From Methylomarinum sp. Ch1-1 (lineage in GTDB: Bacteria > Pseudomonadota > Gammaproteobacteria > Methylococcales > Methylomonadaceae): DNA of 64,000 nucleotides. This document shows, piece by piece, positions 8,619 to 17,293 of the stretch. The first letter of the stretch is position 1; each line of letters begins with the position of its first letter. Location of the stretch: NCBI RefSeq assembly GCF_030717995.2, contig NZ_CP157743.1:3002501-3066500 (forward strand). Direction: 5' to 3'. The notes beneath the pieces are model-generated. The model was not told the DNA's origin. It searched no databases and saw only the letters and a program-made list of their open reading frames with translations. The translations under genes were made by a program, and so were the position numbers.

Positions 8619-8807
8619 CTATAAACAATATTTGTGCCTAGGATTAAGATCAATCATATTTCCTAGGTAAAGTGTGTAAAATATCAGGTCTAGCGTGGCT
8701 GCAGACATTAACCATCCGAAGGTGACTGAGTTGATCTCAGTCGAGATGTAAATGACTTTTGCCAAAAGCGGATGAAACCAGTCTTCTTGATAATCCGATA
8801 AAGCCAT
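8619..8807 (-). CDS. Hypothetical 62-aa protein, possibly a gene fragment
   Basis: Begins MALSDYQEDWFHPLL and contains a hydrophobic central part (FGWLMSAATLDLIFYTLYLG) that could span a membrane. I do not recognise the family. Upstream at 8848 a perfect AAAGGAGG ribosome binding site precedes an 8-codon frame (MSFVVKLP, stop), which ends 14 bp before this ATG; that arrangement could be a leader peptide or the broken start of one longer gene. A second strong ribosome binding site follows its stop codon. Two strong translation-start signals argue that this AT-rich stretch was recently coding. Confidence 0.35.
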   Translation of the reverse strand: MALSDYQEDWFHPLLAKVIYISTEINSVTFGWLMSAATLDLIFYTLYLGNMIDLNPRHKYCL

Positions 8808-9019
8808 TAGGCGCCCCAACCCTACGGTAGTTTAACAACAAAACTCATTACACCCTCCTTTCAAATCCTGTTCAGACTTTCAAGCGATTTAGTTTGTTGT
8901 GACTAATACGTTCGCGTAGACCAATAGATTATTGGCCAATACGATACGACTACTGGGCGCAAACTAATACAAAGTGCACAGCATAATGGCAGCCCATCCC
9001 CCTCCCTATAAATAGGAAT

Positions 9020-9037
9020 ATAGTATGTTTATACTAT
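9020..9037. repeat. AT-rich palindrome, copy 3
   Basis: ATAGTATGTTTATACTAT, preceded by GAAT and followed by an A/T-rich tract, matching the copies at 804 and 8290 with one arm mismatch. Confidence 0.6.
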
Positions 9038-9204
9038 ATATTAAATTTTTTTTCGGAAAGCACATAAAAAACCCGACACCTTTGGTGTTCACCATAAATA
9101 GATATCCAGCAGCACTAGAATATAAATATTTTTTTTATATTACAAGTACTTAAATAAGTTTATTAATGTTTTTTATAACCTAAATCGTACTATAAAACAA
9201 AGAC

Positions 9205-9536
9205 CGACAACGGCAGCGCAATATCAAGCGAATCGAGCAAAATCGCAAACGCGCCGGTTTCCCCTTGCTCAAAAGCCTGGAGGAATTCGACTATCGCTTT
9301 CAGGCCACGATCAGCAAACGGGAAGTCAACAGACTGCTGGACTTCGGTTTATCGATAACCGCGATAACGTCGTGTTCACGGACTGCCCTGTGTCGGTAAA
9401 ACCTAGCTTGGCCATCGGCATTGGCCTGAAAGCCATCGACGCCGGCTATAAAGTCAGCTTTAACACCCCGCTGGGCCGGTTTATGCTGGGAGGAGAAAGT
9501 TACCGACTCAAAACAAAACTGATTCAGTCGTCTTAA
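9205..9536 (+). pseudogene. IS21-family IstB helper ATPase remnant
   Basis: The first frame reads RQRQRNIKRIEQNRKRAGFP then LLKSLEEFDYRFQ and EVNRLLDFGF, the N-terminal part of IstB. After a one-base frame change it continues IDNRDNVVFTDCPVSVKPSLAIGIGLKAIDAGYKVSF, where the Walker A motif (normally GxxGxGKTH) is destroyed. An internal deletion then joins directly to a C-terminal IstB-like tail (RFMLGGESYRLK). It is non-functional. No istA is present upstream, so only the right part of an IS21-type element survives. Positions 9537-9843 hold no supported gene. Confidence 0.75.
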
Positions 9537-9843
9537 TCCTACAAAAGTGGCTCAATTCTGTTGGCCATTGACACTAATTGGCTGGTGATAACATCATTAA
9601 TCGACTGGGCGTTACCAAAACCAAAACCCGGCATGATGCTGCAAAGCGGAAAAAACTGAGCAGTTGCCCTCTCTGCTGGCTCCGTTCAATTATTAGACAT
9701 TGAGAGAATCAGCCTTAGAGAAAATAAGGCCAGCTTTAGCAATCAACCAAACACAAGCGCGCCACTACCCCGTGATAGATTTTGGGACATCCCCGTCAAC
9801 CAAAATCGACTCGCTCATGTGATTATCCCCTTTTATTCTCTTT

Positions 9844-10119
9844 TTATCGTGCACGGGTATGGCCAGGACATCCTTCCAATTGATAAATAAAATACCCCTG
9901 TTGCTTGATGCTATCTAAGACATCATCCGGCGCCTGCTGACTATGGCAGAATTGGCATTCTTTACTTGACACCTCAGCTTTCGCTTCGCCAATCGAGGCT
10001 AACCATTTCTTGGCATGCAGAATCGCTTTTTGATCATCTTTCTCGGCCGTAAATACGTCAAAATGCATAATATGCCCGTCACCCGCTTTGACATAAGTAT
10101 CATAAACATGGATTTCCAT
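9844..10119 (-). CDS. DUF2024 family protein
   Basis: This 91-aa protein starts MEIHVYDTYVKAGDGHIMHFDV and ends GYFIYQLEGCPGH, matching the small DUF2024 family of unknown function. A C-x2-C-H motif (CQFCHSQ) and another Cys in the C-terminal EGCPGH are conserved-looking and could bind metal. AGGAG lies 6 bases before the ATG at 10119, which favours it over the ATG at 10122. It is monocistronic. I cannot assign a biochemical role. Confidence 0.8.
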   Translation of the reverse strand: MEIHVYDTYVKAGDGHIMHFDVFTAEKDDQKAILHAKKWLASIGEAKAEVSSKECQFCHSQQAPDDVLDSIKQQGYFIYQLEGCPGHTRAR

Positions 10120-10122
10120 CAT

Positions 10123-10417
10123 AGACTCCTAGATTTGCACTACAAAGAATGAAAGTTTAACTGTGGAACTATGGAAATGACAGGATAAATTTCAACATTT
10201 CGGCATCAACTCAAGAAATTACCGCCTGGATAAAACTTTTTTGTTATCACCGCCACAAACTCTGCCTCGTTGCCACGTCTCACGTTTTTGATACCCTCGG
10301 TAAACAATTGTTCTCCCGATCATTTCCGGGATGCCGGTATATCGTAAGTAACGGAACTCATATCATAGTCAATCAAAGTTCATTGTTGCTTGGTTCAATA
10401 GGCTAAATAGGCATGTG
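10123..10417. other. Intergenic region with a short repeat
   Basis: No gene is visible. Positions 10,250-10,287 (CGCCAC, ACTCTGCCTCGTTGCC, CGTCTC) recur with small changes at about 12,577-12,614, indicating a dispersed repeat remnant. Confidence 0.4.
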
Positions 10418-11961
10418 CTAGGAAACCTCCATTGCATATCCGCCTCGTCGTGGATCGCCGATGCCGAAAAATCCGTCAACCGAACTACTCACCGAATGCG
10501 TCCCGCCAAAAAACAGATTGCGGCTGTGCCAGACTTTGTAGTTAGGATAGTTTTTAAGGAGCAGCGCTATCATATCGTCCTCAAATCCTCCCTCTATACT
10601 GAGCAAGCCGGCCTCATGATGGATCCGAGGATGGGAAACCGCCTGATCCAGCGGCATTTTAAAGTCGATCACGTTGAGCAGGACCTGCAGGATAGCCGTG
10701 CGCAGGCGGTTGGAACCGCCTGAACCCAGAGCGATATGCCGCTTATCCGGAAGCGTCACGATGCAAGGCGCCATCATCGAGGACATACGCTGATTGGCCG
10801 GCCAATGGTGAAAGCCCTTGGGGTTAAGATCTTCTTCGCCGAGCATGTTATTGAGCATGATGCCGGTGCCGGGAACGAACAAACCGCAACCTTCACCATT
10901 GCTGGTAGTCAGGCTGGCGATATTACCCAGACGATCGATCACGCTGATATGTGTGGTGCCCCGTGAACACAATGCCGCGGGTTTGATCTGAGTGCGATAG
11001 GCTTCAACAACTTCCGGATCCAGAACGTGTTCTGCAGGATGCGGTGAATTCTCGCTCAGGTAGGCATCGATACGCGCCTTGTTGGTCATGTCCTGAACCT
11101 GAGCCAATAAATCGAGATAGGGAACCGAGCCATAGCGATAAGCAGACGGGTCGAACGATCGCAGCAATTGCAAGGCAAAAGCGATCAGCGTGCCACCTGA
11201 GCTGGGAGCGGGGTTGGTCAGCACGGCAGCATCACGATAATCGATAGACAACGGTTTTCGTTTGACCAACCGATATTGTTCAAAATCTTCGCCGACAAGA
11301 TGGCCACCCTGTTCGGCGCATAATCGAGTCACGGCGTCAGCGATCTCGCCCTGATAAAAAAACGCTTCGCCTTCCTTAGCCAATACCTCGAGGCAATCCG
11401 CTAAATCCGGCTGATATAATATTTCCCCTTGCTGCAGCAACTGACCTTGCCGGATTTTACTACCTAAAATTTTATGAGTCTCGGGGTACTGCTGATAGAT
11501 GGCCTTGACGACATCGAAGATGTAAGCCTGAAAGGCATTCATCGCTACGCCATTTCGATAGCCGGTTCGGCAAGCACCGTCATAGGCAGAGTTCCGTGCT
11601 CCCGATGAATCGCAAATAGCCCTTTGACCGTACCGGGTGTCGCGATCGAGCCCAAGCCAATATGAAATTCCTGTTGAACTGTACCGAAGTCCGCTGAAAT
11701 CGGGAAAAAGTCCGTTTCTTCGACAGACCGTTTGGATATCGGCGTTTGCACGAAAAAATCATACAAAACACTGTTGCCGTCTGCAGGTCGGGCCAATAAA
11801 AAGCCGCCGCCAGCCAATGAGGACAACACCGGCTCCACCACACAAGCCGCTAAATGCGCCGCAATCACCGCATCAAAAGCATTGCCGCCTTCTGCAAGAA
11901 TGAATCCGGCCGCTTCTGCGGTTTGTTCATGCCCCGCCGCAACTACTCCCTTTTTATTCAT
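10418..11961 (-). pseudogene. ggt: Gamma-glutamyltransferase, broken by a small deletion
   Basis: The N-terminal 138 codons (MNKKGVVAAGHEQTAEAAG, GGNAFDAVIAAHLA, GGGFLL) and the following 374 codons (AYIFDVVKAIYQQYP onward) are consecutive parts of one Ntn-hydrolase. The autoprocessing and nucleophile region RGTTHISVIDRLGN, followed by NGEGCG, and the GIMLNNMLGEEDLNP region are intact. Near 11,540 the reading EPAIEMA meets TAG, and the next frame continues VAMNAFQAY; about 8 bases appear missing. This is a recent single lesion in an otherwise well-kept gene. The family hydrolyses or transfers gamma-glutamyl groups from glutathione. Natural processing occurs at the Thr, far from this break, so the split is not the normal subunit boundary. 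Confidence 0.8.
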
Positions 11962-12081
11962 CTTCTATTGGGCTCCAACGCTTTATCGCTACGAAAAAAC
12001 AGAACAGCGGACGCCTCCTTTTCTCCAATCGAGTCGACCCGTTTTCACCCTGGGTACAACTGGTTGGCGGAATTTGCCAAG

Positions 12082-12390
12082 TTAATCATCTGAATTCACG
12101 AAACTAAAGTCTCCAACTTCTCTTTCAAAGGTGAATTTTGCCGGATTGACAACCAAAATGTCGCCCATCTTCTCAAAGGAGTCATGCGGCTCGGGTATGG
12201 CGGCAAAGGCGGTTAGCGGACTCAAACCAAGGAACACGGCAGCACCGCCTATCATGCTGACAAAGCCTAATGGACGTAAAATTACAACGTCAATCAGAAC
12301 ATTGGCATCTTTGGATGAGGCCGACAAACATGGTGAAACGCCCATCAGAATAAAGGCGATGATGATTGGCTTGAGAATGTTCATATTCAA
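12082..12390 (-). CDS. Small secreted or membrane protein of unknown function
   Basis: The 102-aa protein has an N-terminal signal-like segment (LKPIIIAFILMGVSPCLSA) and a second hydrophobic segment (LGFVSMIGGAAVFLGLSPLTAFAAI), then a polar tail with the phrase PHDSFEKMGDILVVNPAKFTFER. I recall similar short proteins in gammaproteobacteria but know of no function. It lies upstream of, and divergent from, the DUF1840 gene. Confidence 0.6.
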   Translation of the reverse strand: MNMNILKPIIIAFILMGVSPCLSASSKDANVLIDVVILRPLGFVSMIGGAAVFLGLSPLTAFAAIPEPHDSFEKMGDILVVNPAKFTFEREVGDFSFVNSDD

Positions 12391-12647
12391 TTCCGCAATA
12401 ATTAAGTACCTGCATCAGAAAGTAATCAACTTTCATTGACTTGTCCAGCTTGATGACTCACAGTAACCATCATTGATCAGGACTTTGTATGGTCAAATAT
12501 GCATTCGTGGGTGAGGGCGAGCTTCATTTATCGCTTAAGTAAGTGCCATTCGTGTCTGACCCTTTTGCCTATTAGCGCCACCACGGAACTCTGCCTCGTT
12601 GCCCGTCTCGCGTTATAATTTTCAACATTCCCTTAGAGGAGATGATC

Positions 12648-12959
12648 ATGTTAGTAACCTTTTCCTGCTCCGCTTACGCGGATATCACGATGTTCGGTGA
12701 CGTAGCGGTACATTTATTGAGATTGATGGGGCATAGCGGAACGGTGCCCGGGGCTATCCTCGCCGACGATGTCCAAGAGGCGTTAGAGCGTTTAGTCGAT
12801 GCGCTCCAGAAAGAACAGCGATTGCCAGAACCGGATAAGTCTGAGGAGGAGGAAGGCGAACCGGTTATCAGTCTGTCACACCGCGCCCTGCCTTTGATCG
12901 AATTGCTTGAAGCTGCGGCAAAAGCGAAATGCAATGTCATGTGGGACAAAAACAACTGA
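12648..12959 (+). CDS. DUF1840 family protein
   Basis: The 103-aa protein begins MLVTFSCSAYADITMFGDVAVHLL and includes LMGHSGTVPGAILADDV, both diagnostic of DUF1840. GAGGAG lies six bases before the ATG at 12648, which makes this the likely start rather than the ATG at 12642. A central acidic stretch (DKSEEEEGE) separates the N-terminal domain from a C-terminal helix. Function is unknown. It is a single gene. Confidence 0.85.
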   Translation: MLVTFSCSAYADITMFGDVAVHLLRLMGHSGTVPGAILADDVQEALERLVDALQKEQRLPEPDKSEEEEGEPVISLSHRALPLIELLEAAAKAKCNVMWDKNN

Positions 12960-13035
12960 TTCAGGTTTACCTATTGGACATGACCAAGGCCTTACATTTT
13001 ATGACGTTTTCTCTTTTGAAGACCATGCGTATTTT

Positions 13036-13171
13036 GGTCATTTCCTATCGAGTTTGATCCTTTCGCCCACTTTTCGCCCAAATATTTAATTATCCTCTTT
13101 TTGGATAGATTATTGTTACTCTGACCCTAATTATTTGTGGTCATTTCCTATCGAGTCTGACCCTTTCGCCC
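13036..13171. repeat. 33-bp direct repeat
   Basis: GGTCATTTCCTATCGAGT followed by YTGAYCCTTTCGCCC occurs at 13,036-13,068 and 13,139-13,171 with two differences. A diverged form of its second half lies near 12,551. The second copy coincides with the point where the ATPase fragment loses homology. Confidence 0.65.
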
Positions 13172-13344
13172 TTTGTAAAATATCTAAATAGTGCTGTTTT
13201 TCCAGATCCTTTTCTTCCAAGTACCAGAAAAGCATCATTGCTATCTACGTTCTCAGTTACATTCATCTCAACAAAATAGTCAAGAACAGCATCATCTTCT
13301 GCTTCAACTTTGCCGAAATTTGCTATATCTCGTAATCCTTTCAT
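13141..13344 (-). pseudogene. P-loop ATPase, N-terminal stump
   Basis: The reading MKGLRDIANFGKVEAEDDAV followed by AFLVLGRKGSGKTALFRYFT contains a clean Walker A motif (GRKGSGKT) of the kind found at the start of larger ATPases, including several phage-defence proteins. The frame enters the 33-bp repeat at 13,171 and stops at 13,141, with no Walker B or later domain, so only about 55 authentic codons remain. It follows two small genes on the same strand, which suggests the stump of an accessory operon. The identity of the full protein cannot be determined. Confidence 0.55.
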
Positions 13345-13443
13345 AAAAACCTATTCTTAGCCCATTTGTCATAATGTCCAGGGTACTTGAAAACATAACG
13401 CAGAGCGAATCACAGCGTCACCTTGGGCGCAACGTTATATTTG

Positions 13444-13830
13444 CTACTTTAAAAAAACTGCAACACCTAAAAAAACAAATGCAATTAAAAGAAAAGCTAT
13501 TTTTAATACAAAAAACGTAAATGGCGGCTTATCAAGCCAGCCAGGTTTCAAATATTCTCCTTCAATGCTCTGTATTTCTGTCCACAGTTCAACTTCTCTT
13601 TTTCTAATCCACCACCGATGAAGCAAAGCACCAATAAATTTTTGCAGCACATCAGCAATAAAGAAGAAAACAAAACAAGCTAGCGCGACTAAAACATATT
13701 TTGGAAAATTACCATTGCTATCTTTTAATACCCAACATATAGCAGAGCCAGCAAATCCAAGTTTCCGAGAGAATTCATTTAAATCATTTACATAGTCTTT
13801 GTAATGTGACCATGCTTCGGAATTATTCAT
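13444..13830 (-). CDS. Hypothetical membrane protein of 128 aa
   Basis: Two hydrophobic segments (YVLVALACFVFFFIADVL and FFVLKIAFLLIAFVFLGVAV) flank a charged cytosolic or periplasmic loop (WWIRKREVELWTEIQ, EYLKPGWLDKPPF). The ATG follows directly after the stop of the upstream 43-codon ORF, and AAAGGA precedes it, so the two are translationally coupled. I do not recognise the family. Its position between a tiny ORF and an ATPase stump suggests a small accessory operon. Confidence 0.55.
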   Translation of the reverse strand: MNNSEAWSHYKDYVNDLNEFSRKLGFAGSAICWVLKDSNGNFPKYVLVALACFVFFFIADVLQKFIGALLHRWWIRKREVELWTEIQSIEGEYLKPGWLDKPPFTFFVLKIAFLLIAFVFLGVAVFLK

Positions 13831-13962
13831 TTATCCTTTATCCATTTCTACTGGAACAGGATCTAAATCTTTTGGCTGTGGTGAGTTATTATTGTCGGTT
13901 CCTGGATTTCCCGTTGGTATATCAACCGGAATCGGTTGTTGCTCTTTTTCTTCATTTGCCAT
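13831..13962 (-). CDS. Small hydrophilic protein of 43 aa
   Basis: MANEEKEQQPIPVDIP and then a Pro, Asn and Asp-rich tail ending PVPVEMDKG. It is likely unstructured. GGAG lies seven bases before the ATG at 13962. The stop abuts the start of the 128-aa membrane protein. Composition is low complexity and no family is recognised; the good ribosome binding site and coupling are the evidence that it is real. Confidence 0.45.
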   Translation of the reverse strand: MANEEKEQQPIPVDIPTGNPGTDNNNSPQPKDLDPVPVEMDKG

Positions 13963-14122
13963 GTATTTCTCCAAAAATATAACTATTATTATCAGACAAA
14001 TTTTCCCTGATAACCTGATATTGCCGGTATTTTCAGGCAGAATTGCCAACCTATTCCAATATCAGGCCAATTCGCCCTGATAAGCCGATATTTACCGGGA
14101 ACCTGGCCAATATACCTGATAG

Positions 14123-14308
14123 ATTGGCTAGCAGAAGCAACTATCAACTGCATTTGCTTTCGCCGCAGCACGTAGGATGTGCTGAACAAAGTGAAGCGCA
14201 TCGATCGCGACATTGATGCGCTTCGTTCCTCAGCACATCCTACAGGCCCCGTATCAAAATATTGGCTAATTTAAATCAAACCATCAACCGCACTTGCTTT
14301 CGCCGCAG
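14123..14308. repeat. Duplicated nrdJb 3' end flanking a 72-bp hairpin
   Basis: Positions 14,279-14,308, the last codons of nrdJb plus flank, recur at 14,139-14,168 with four differences, and the similarity extends weakly back to ATTGGCTA at 14,123 and 14,262. Between the copies lies the hairpin 14,172-14,243: GTAGGATGTGCTGA/TCAGCACATCCTAC outer stem and GAAGCGCATC/GATGCGCTTC inner stem, a REP or MITE-like palindrome. The first copy still encodes CGESKCS and a stop. Confidence 0.65.
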
Positions 14309-14967
14309 TTCAGACAGGTCATGCAGCCGTCCATCAGCACCATGGCCTTGGTGTTGCATTTGCTGCATAACACCGCCTGCTCGGGGAATTCGCTGTCCTC
14401 GCCATTGGTCGCGCCGTGCTTGGCTTCGAATTCCTTGCGTTTTTCGGCCAGGAATTGTTTCTGGTGATCGGACAATTCATCCGGCTTGATCATGCCGATG
14501 TGCTTCATGTGCGATTCGATCGCATAGCCGATTTCGGCGACCAGCGACGGCATGAACACGCCGCCCTTCTTGAAATAACCGCCTTTCGGGTCGAACACCG
14601 CCTTCAGTTCTTCGACCAGGAAACACACATCGCCGCCCTTGCGGAACACCGCCGAGATGACTCGGGTCAACGCCAGCACCCATTGGAAGTGCTCCATGTT
14701 CTTGGAATTGATAAATACTTCGTAGGGGCGGCGCTCTTCGTGTTCGGTGCCAGCGTTCAAAATCATGTCGTTGATGGTGATATACAAGGCATGTTCCGAT
14801 TGCGGCGTCTTGATTTTATAGGTCGAGCCCAGCAACACTTCCGGCCGCTCGACCTTCTCATGCATGCTCTCAAGCGAGTCTTTTTCCTCGGCAGCGGCCG
14901 CTTCGGCTTTGTTTTCTTCTGTCAGCACCTTGTAGCTGACAATTTTTTTGTTGATTTTGTGTAACAT
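14284..14967 (-). CDS. nrdJb: B12-dependent ribonucleotide reductase, small C-terminal subunit NrdJb
   Basis: This 227-aa protein corresponds to the separate C-terminal chain of split class II ribonucleotide reductases such as Pseudomonas NrdJb. The central TSCPD-like region (LYITINDMILNAGTEHEERRPYEVFIN, here quoted in part: LYITINDMI, RPYEVFINSKN, EHFQWVLALTRVISAVFRKG) is followed by a cysteine-rich tail with CSKCNTKAMV and CMTCLNCGESKCG that probably binds zinc or relays electrons to the active site. It lies 64 bp downstream of nrdJa on the same strand and is surely co-transcribed. A partial duplicate of its 3' end lies just beyond the stop. Confidence 0.9.
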   Translation of the reverse strand: MLHKINKKIVSYKVLTEENKAEAAAAEEKDSLESMHEKVERPEVLLGSTYKIKTPQSEHALYITINDMILNAGTEHEERRPYEVFINSKNMEHFQWVLALTRVISAVFRKGGDVCFLVEELKAVFDPKGGYFKKGGVFMPSLVAEIGYAIESHMKHIGMIKPDELSDHQKQFLAEKRKEFEAKHGATNGEDSEFPEQAVLCSKCNTKAMVLMDGCMTCLNCGESKCG

Positions 14968-15031
14968 GGTTAGTCTCGTTTCAAGTCGGCTGGGCGCTAT
15001 CTTTGCCCAGCCGACAATATGTCAGTGATCG

Positions 15032-17182
15032 TTAGAATTTGCCGTAATAACCTTCTTTCAAGGCATCGAACAGGTTCGCGGCGGTATGGACTTCGCCGTC
15101 ATATTCCACTTCCTCGTTGCCTTTCAATTCGACGACATGACCGTCTTCCAGCGTGAATTGGTAGGTGGTGTTCTCGAGATCGGTTTCCTTGACCAATACG
15201 CCCTGGAACACTTCCGGGTTGAAGCGGAAGGTCGTACAGCCTTTCAAGCCTTTTTCGTAGGCATATTCGTAAATCGACTTGAAGTCCTCATAAGGATATT
15301 CGGTCGGCACGTTGGCGGTTTTCGAAATCGACGAATCGATCCATTTCTGCGCCGCCGCCTGAATATCGACATGTTGTTTCGGCGAAATATTGTCAGCGGT
15401 GATGAAATAGTCGGGCAACTGTTGTTCGGGGTCGTCGCTATACGGCATCGCCTTCGGATTGATCAGCTCGCGGTAAGCCAGCAGTTCAAACGAGAACACA
15501 TCGACTTTTTCCTTGCTTTTCTTGCCTTCGCGGATGACGTTGCGCGAATAATGATGGGCGAAGCTCGGCTCGATGCCGTTGCTGGCGTTGTTGGCCAAGG
15601 ACAACGAGATCGTGCCGGTCGGGGCGATCGAGCTGTGGTGGGTAAAGCGGCAGCCGGTTTCGGCCAGTTGCTTGACCAGCTCCGGTTCTTCCTGCGCCAG
15701 CTGCTGCATGTAGCGGCTGTATTTGGCATGCAGCACCTTGCCCGGCACTTGATCGCCGATTTTATAACCGTCGGCTTTCATTTCCGGTCGCTTGTGTAGC
15801 ATTTCCCCGGTCACGCTGTACATTTGTTCCAGAGCCGGCGCCGTGCCTTTTTCCTGGGCCAGACTCAGGCCTTCCTTCCAGCCTTCGATCGCCAACTCCT
15901 TGGTGACTCGTTCGGTGAAGGCCAACGAGCTTTCATCGCCGTATTTCATGCCCAGCATCGTCAGAGTCGAGCCGAGTCCCAGATAACCCATGCCATGGCG
16001 GCGTTTGCCCATGATTTCATTGCGTTGCTGTTCCAGCGGCAAGCCGTTGATCTCGACGACGTTATCCAACATGCGGGTGAAGATGCGGACCGCCTTGCGG
16101 TAGGTTTCCCAGTCGAAACGGGCTTCCTTGCTGAACGGTTTGTCGACGAAGCGGGTCAGGTTGACCGATCCCAGCAGACAGCTGCCGTATGGCGGCAATG
16201 GTTGCTCGCCGCATGGATTGGTCGCGCGGATGTTTTCGCAGAACCAGTTGTTGTTCATTTCGTTGACTTTATCGATCAGGATAAAGCCCGGCTCGGCGTA
16301 ATCGTAAGTCGAAGACATGATGATGTCCCACAAACGGCGGGCCGGTATCGTTTTGGTGATGCGGCAGGCCAATTTGCCGTCTTCATTGACGATATAGGCG
16401 CCTTTATTGGGCAGGTCGCGCCAGACGATTTGCTGTTCATCGTTCAGGTCCAGCTTATCGACCTCGACTTCCTTCTCGGTCACCGGAAACGACAACGGCC
16501 AGTCGGCGTCGTTTTTGACCGCTTCGACAAATTCGCCGGTAATCAGCAACGACAAATTGAATTGGCGCAGGCGGCCGTCTTCGCGCTTGGCGCGAATGAA
16601 CTCGACCACATCGGGGTGGGCGACGTCGAAAGTCGCCATTTGCGCGCCGCGGCGACCGCCGGCCGACGACACGGTGAAACACATCTTGTCGTAGATATCC
16701 ATGAACGACAGCGGACCGGAGGTATAAGCGCCCGCGCCGGACACATAGGCGTTTTTCGGGCGCAGCGTGGAAAATTCATAACCGATGCCGCAACCGGCTT
16801 TCAGGGTCAACCCCGCCTCATGCACCTTCCCCAGGATGTCGTCCATCGAATCCTCGATGATGCCGGAGACCGTGCAGTTGATCGTCGAGGTGGCCGGCTT
16901 ATGCGCCTGGGCGCCGGCATTGGAAACGATGCGGCCAGCGGGAATCACGCCCTGCCTTAACGCCCAAAGAAATTCCTTGTAATAGCGCTCCTGCTTGGCC
17001 TTGCCTTTTTCGACGTCGGCCAACGCCCTGGCGACTCTTTTATAGGTCTCGTCCATAGAGCCATCGACGGGCTGGCCGTCTTTGGTTTTTAAACGATACT
17101 TGGTGTCCCAAATATCGAGCGAGGCGCTCTGGAATGGAATTTCGGTCACGGTATTCGTAACAACATGAAGCTGTGCTGTCAT
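15032..17182 (-). CDS. nrdJa: Adenosylcobalamin-dependent ribonucleoside-diphosphate reductase NrdJa
   Basis: The class II reductase makes deoxyribonucleotides using a radical generated from adenosylcobalamin, so it works with or without oxygen. The 716-aa chain carries the NPCGEQ motif at 322-327; N322, C324 and E326 match the catalytic N-x-C-x-E. C335 lies 11 residues later, the expected redox partner spacing, and C103 (STINCTVSG) is the other redox cysteine. Glycine-rich and phosphate-binding stretches AGCGIGYEFS and SAGGRRGAQM are present. The C terminus is supplied by NrdJb. The promoter region carries a NrdR-type palindrome at 17,294 with a weaker site 31 bp away, consistent with NrdR repression when dNTPs are plentiful. 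Confidence 0.94.
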   Translation of the reverse strand: MTAQLHVVTNTVTEIPFQSASLDIWDTKYRLKTKDGQPVDGSMDETYKRVARALADVEKGKAKQERYYKEFLWALRQGVIPAGRIVSNAGAQAHKPATSTINCTVSGIIEDSMDDILGKVHEAGLTLKAGCGIGYEFSTLRPKNAYVSGAGAYTSGPLSFMDIYDKMCFTVSSAGGRRGAQMATFDVAHPDVVEFIRAKREDGRLRQFNLSLLITGEFVEAVKNDADWPLSFPVTEKEVEVDKLDLNDEQQIVWRDLPNKGAYIVNEDGKLACRITKTIPARRLWDIIMSSTYDYAEPGFILIDKVNEMNNNWFCENIRATNPCGEQPLPPYGSCLLGSVNLTRFVDKPFSKEARFDWETYRKAVRIFTRMLDNVVEINGLPLEQQRNEIMGKRRHGMGYLGLGSTLTMLGMKYGDESSLAFTERVTKELAIEGWKEGLSLAQEKGTAPALEQMYSVTGEMLHKRPEMKADGYKIGDQVPGKVLHAKYSRYMQQLAQEEPELVKQLAETGCRFTHHSSIAPTGTISLSLANNASNGIEPSFAHHYSRNVIREGKKSKEKVDVFSFELLAYRELINPKAMPYSDDPEQQLPDYFITADNISPKQHVDIQAAAQKWIDSSISKTANVPTEYPYEDFKSIYEYAYEKGLKGCTTFRFNPEVFQGVLVKETDLENTTYQFTLEDGHVVELKGNEEVEYDGEVHTAANLFDALKEGYYGKF

Positions 17183-17262
17183 AGTTGATTCCCTATCGGT
17201 TAAATGGTTTCAAATCGGATTGTTGAGACTAGCAGCTGGGCATTTTTGTCGGCAAAATCAAA

Positions 17263-17278
17263 AATGGACATCTAGTGC
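17263..17278. promoter_or_regulatory. Degenerate second NrdR-type box
   Basis: AATGGACATCTAGTGC keeps the right half of the NrdR consensus (A-x-ATCTAGTG) but has a poor left half; about 9 of 16 positions agree. It starts exactly 31 bp from the strong box at 17,294, the usual spacing of paired NrdR sites, which is why I list it. Confidence 0.5.
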
Positions 17279-17293
17279 TTTTTGGAAATAATA

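Noticed and set aside
10418-11961. Naturally split two-subunit gamma-glutamyltransferase genes
   Set aside because: The break lies well before the autoprocessing Thr, and the reading frames join in the middle of a conserved helix, so it is damage rather than a subunit boundary.
13385-13440. Second attC-like hairpin after the 128-aa membrane protein gene
   Set aside because: It has ATAAC/GTTAT arms, but the core sites deviate from RYYYAAC/GTTRRRY and the span is too short.
15824-16960. 378-codon plus-strand open frame opposite nrdJa
   Set aside because: Shadow of nrdJa, whose catalytic residues are all present on the other strand.
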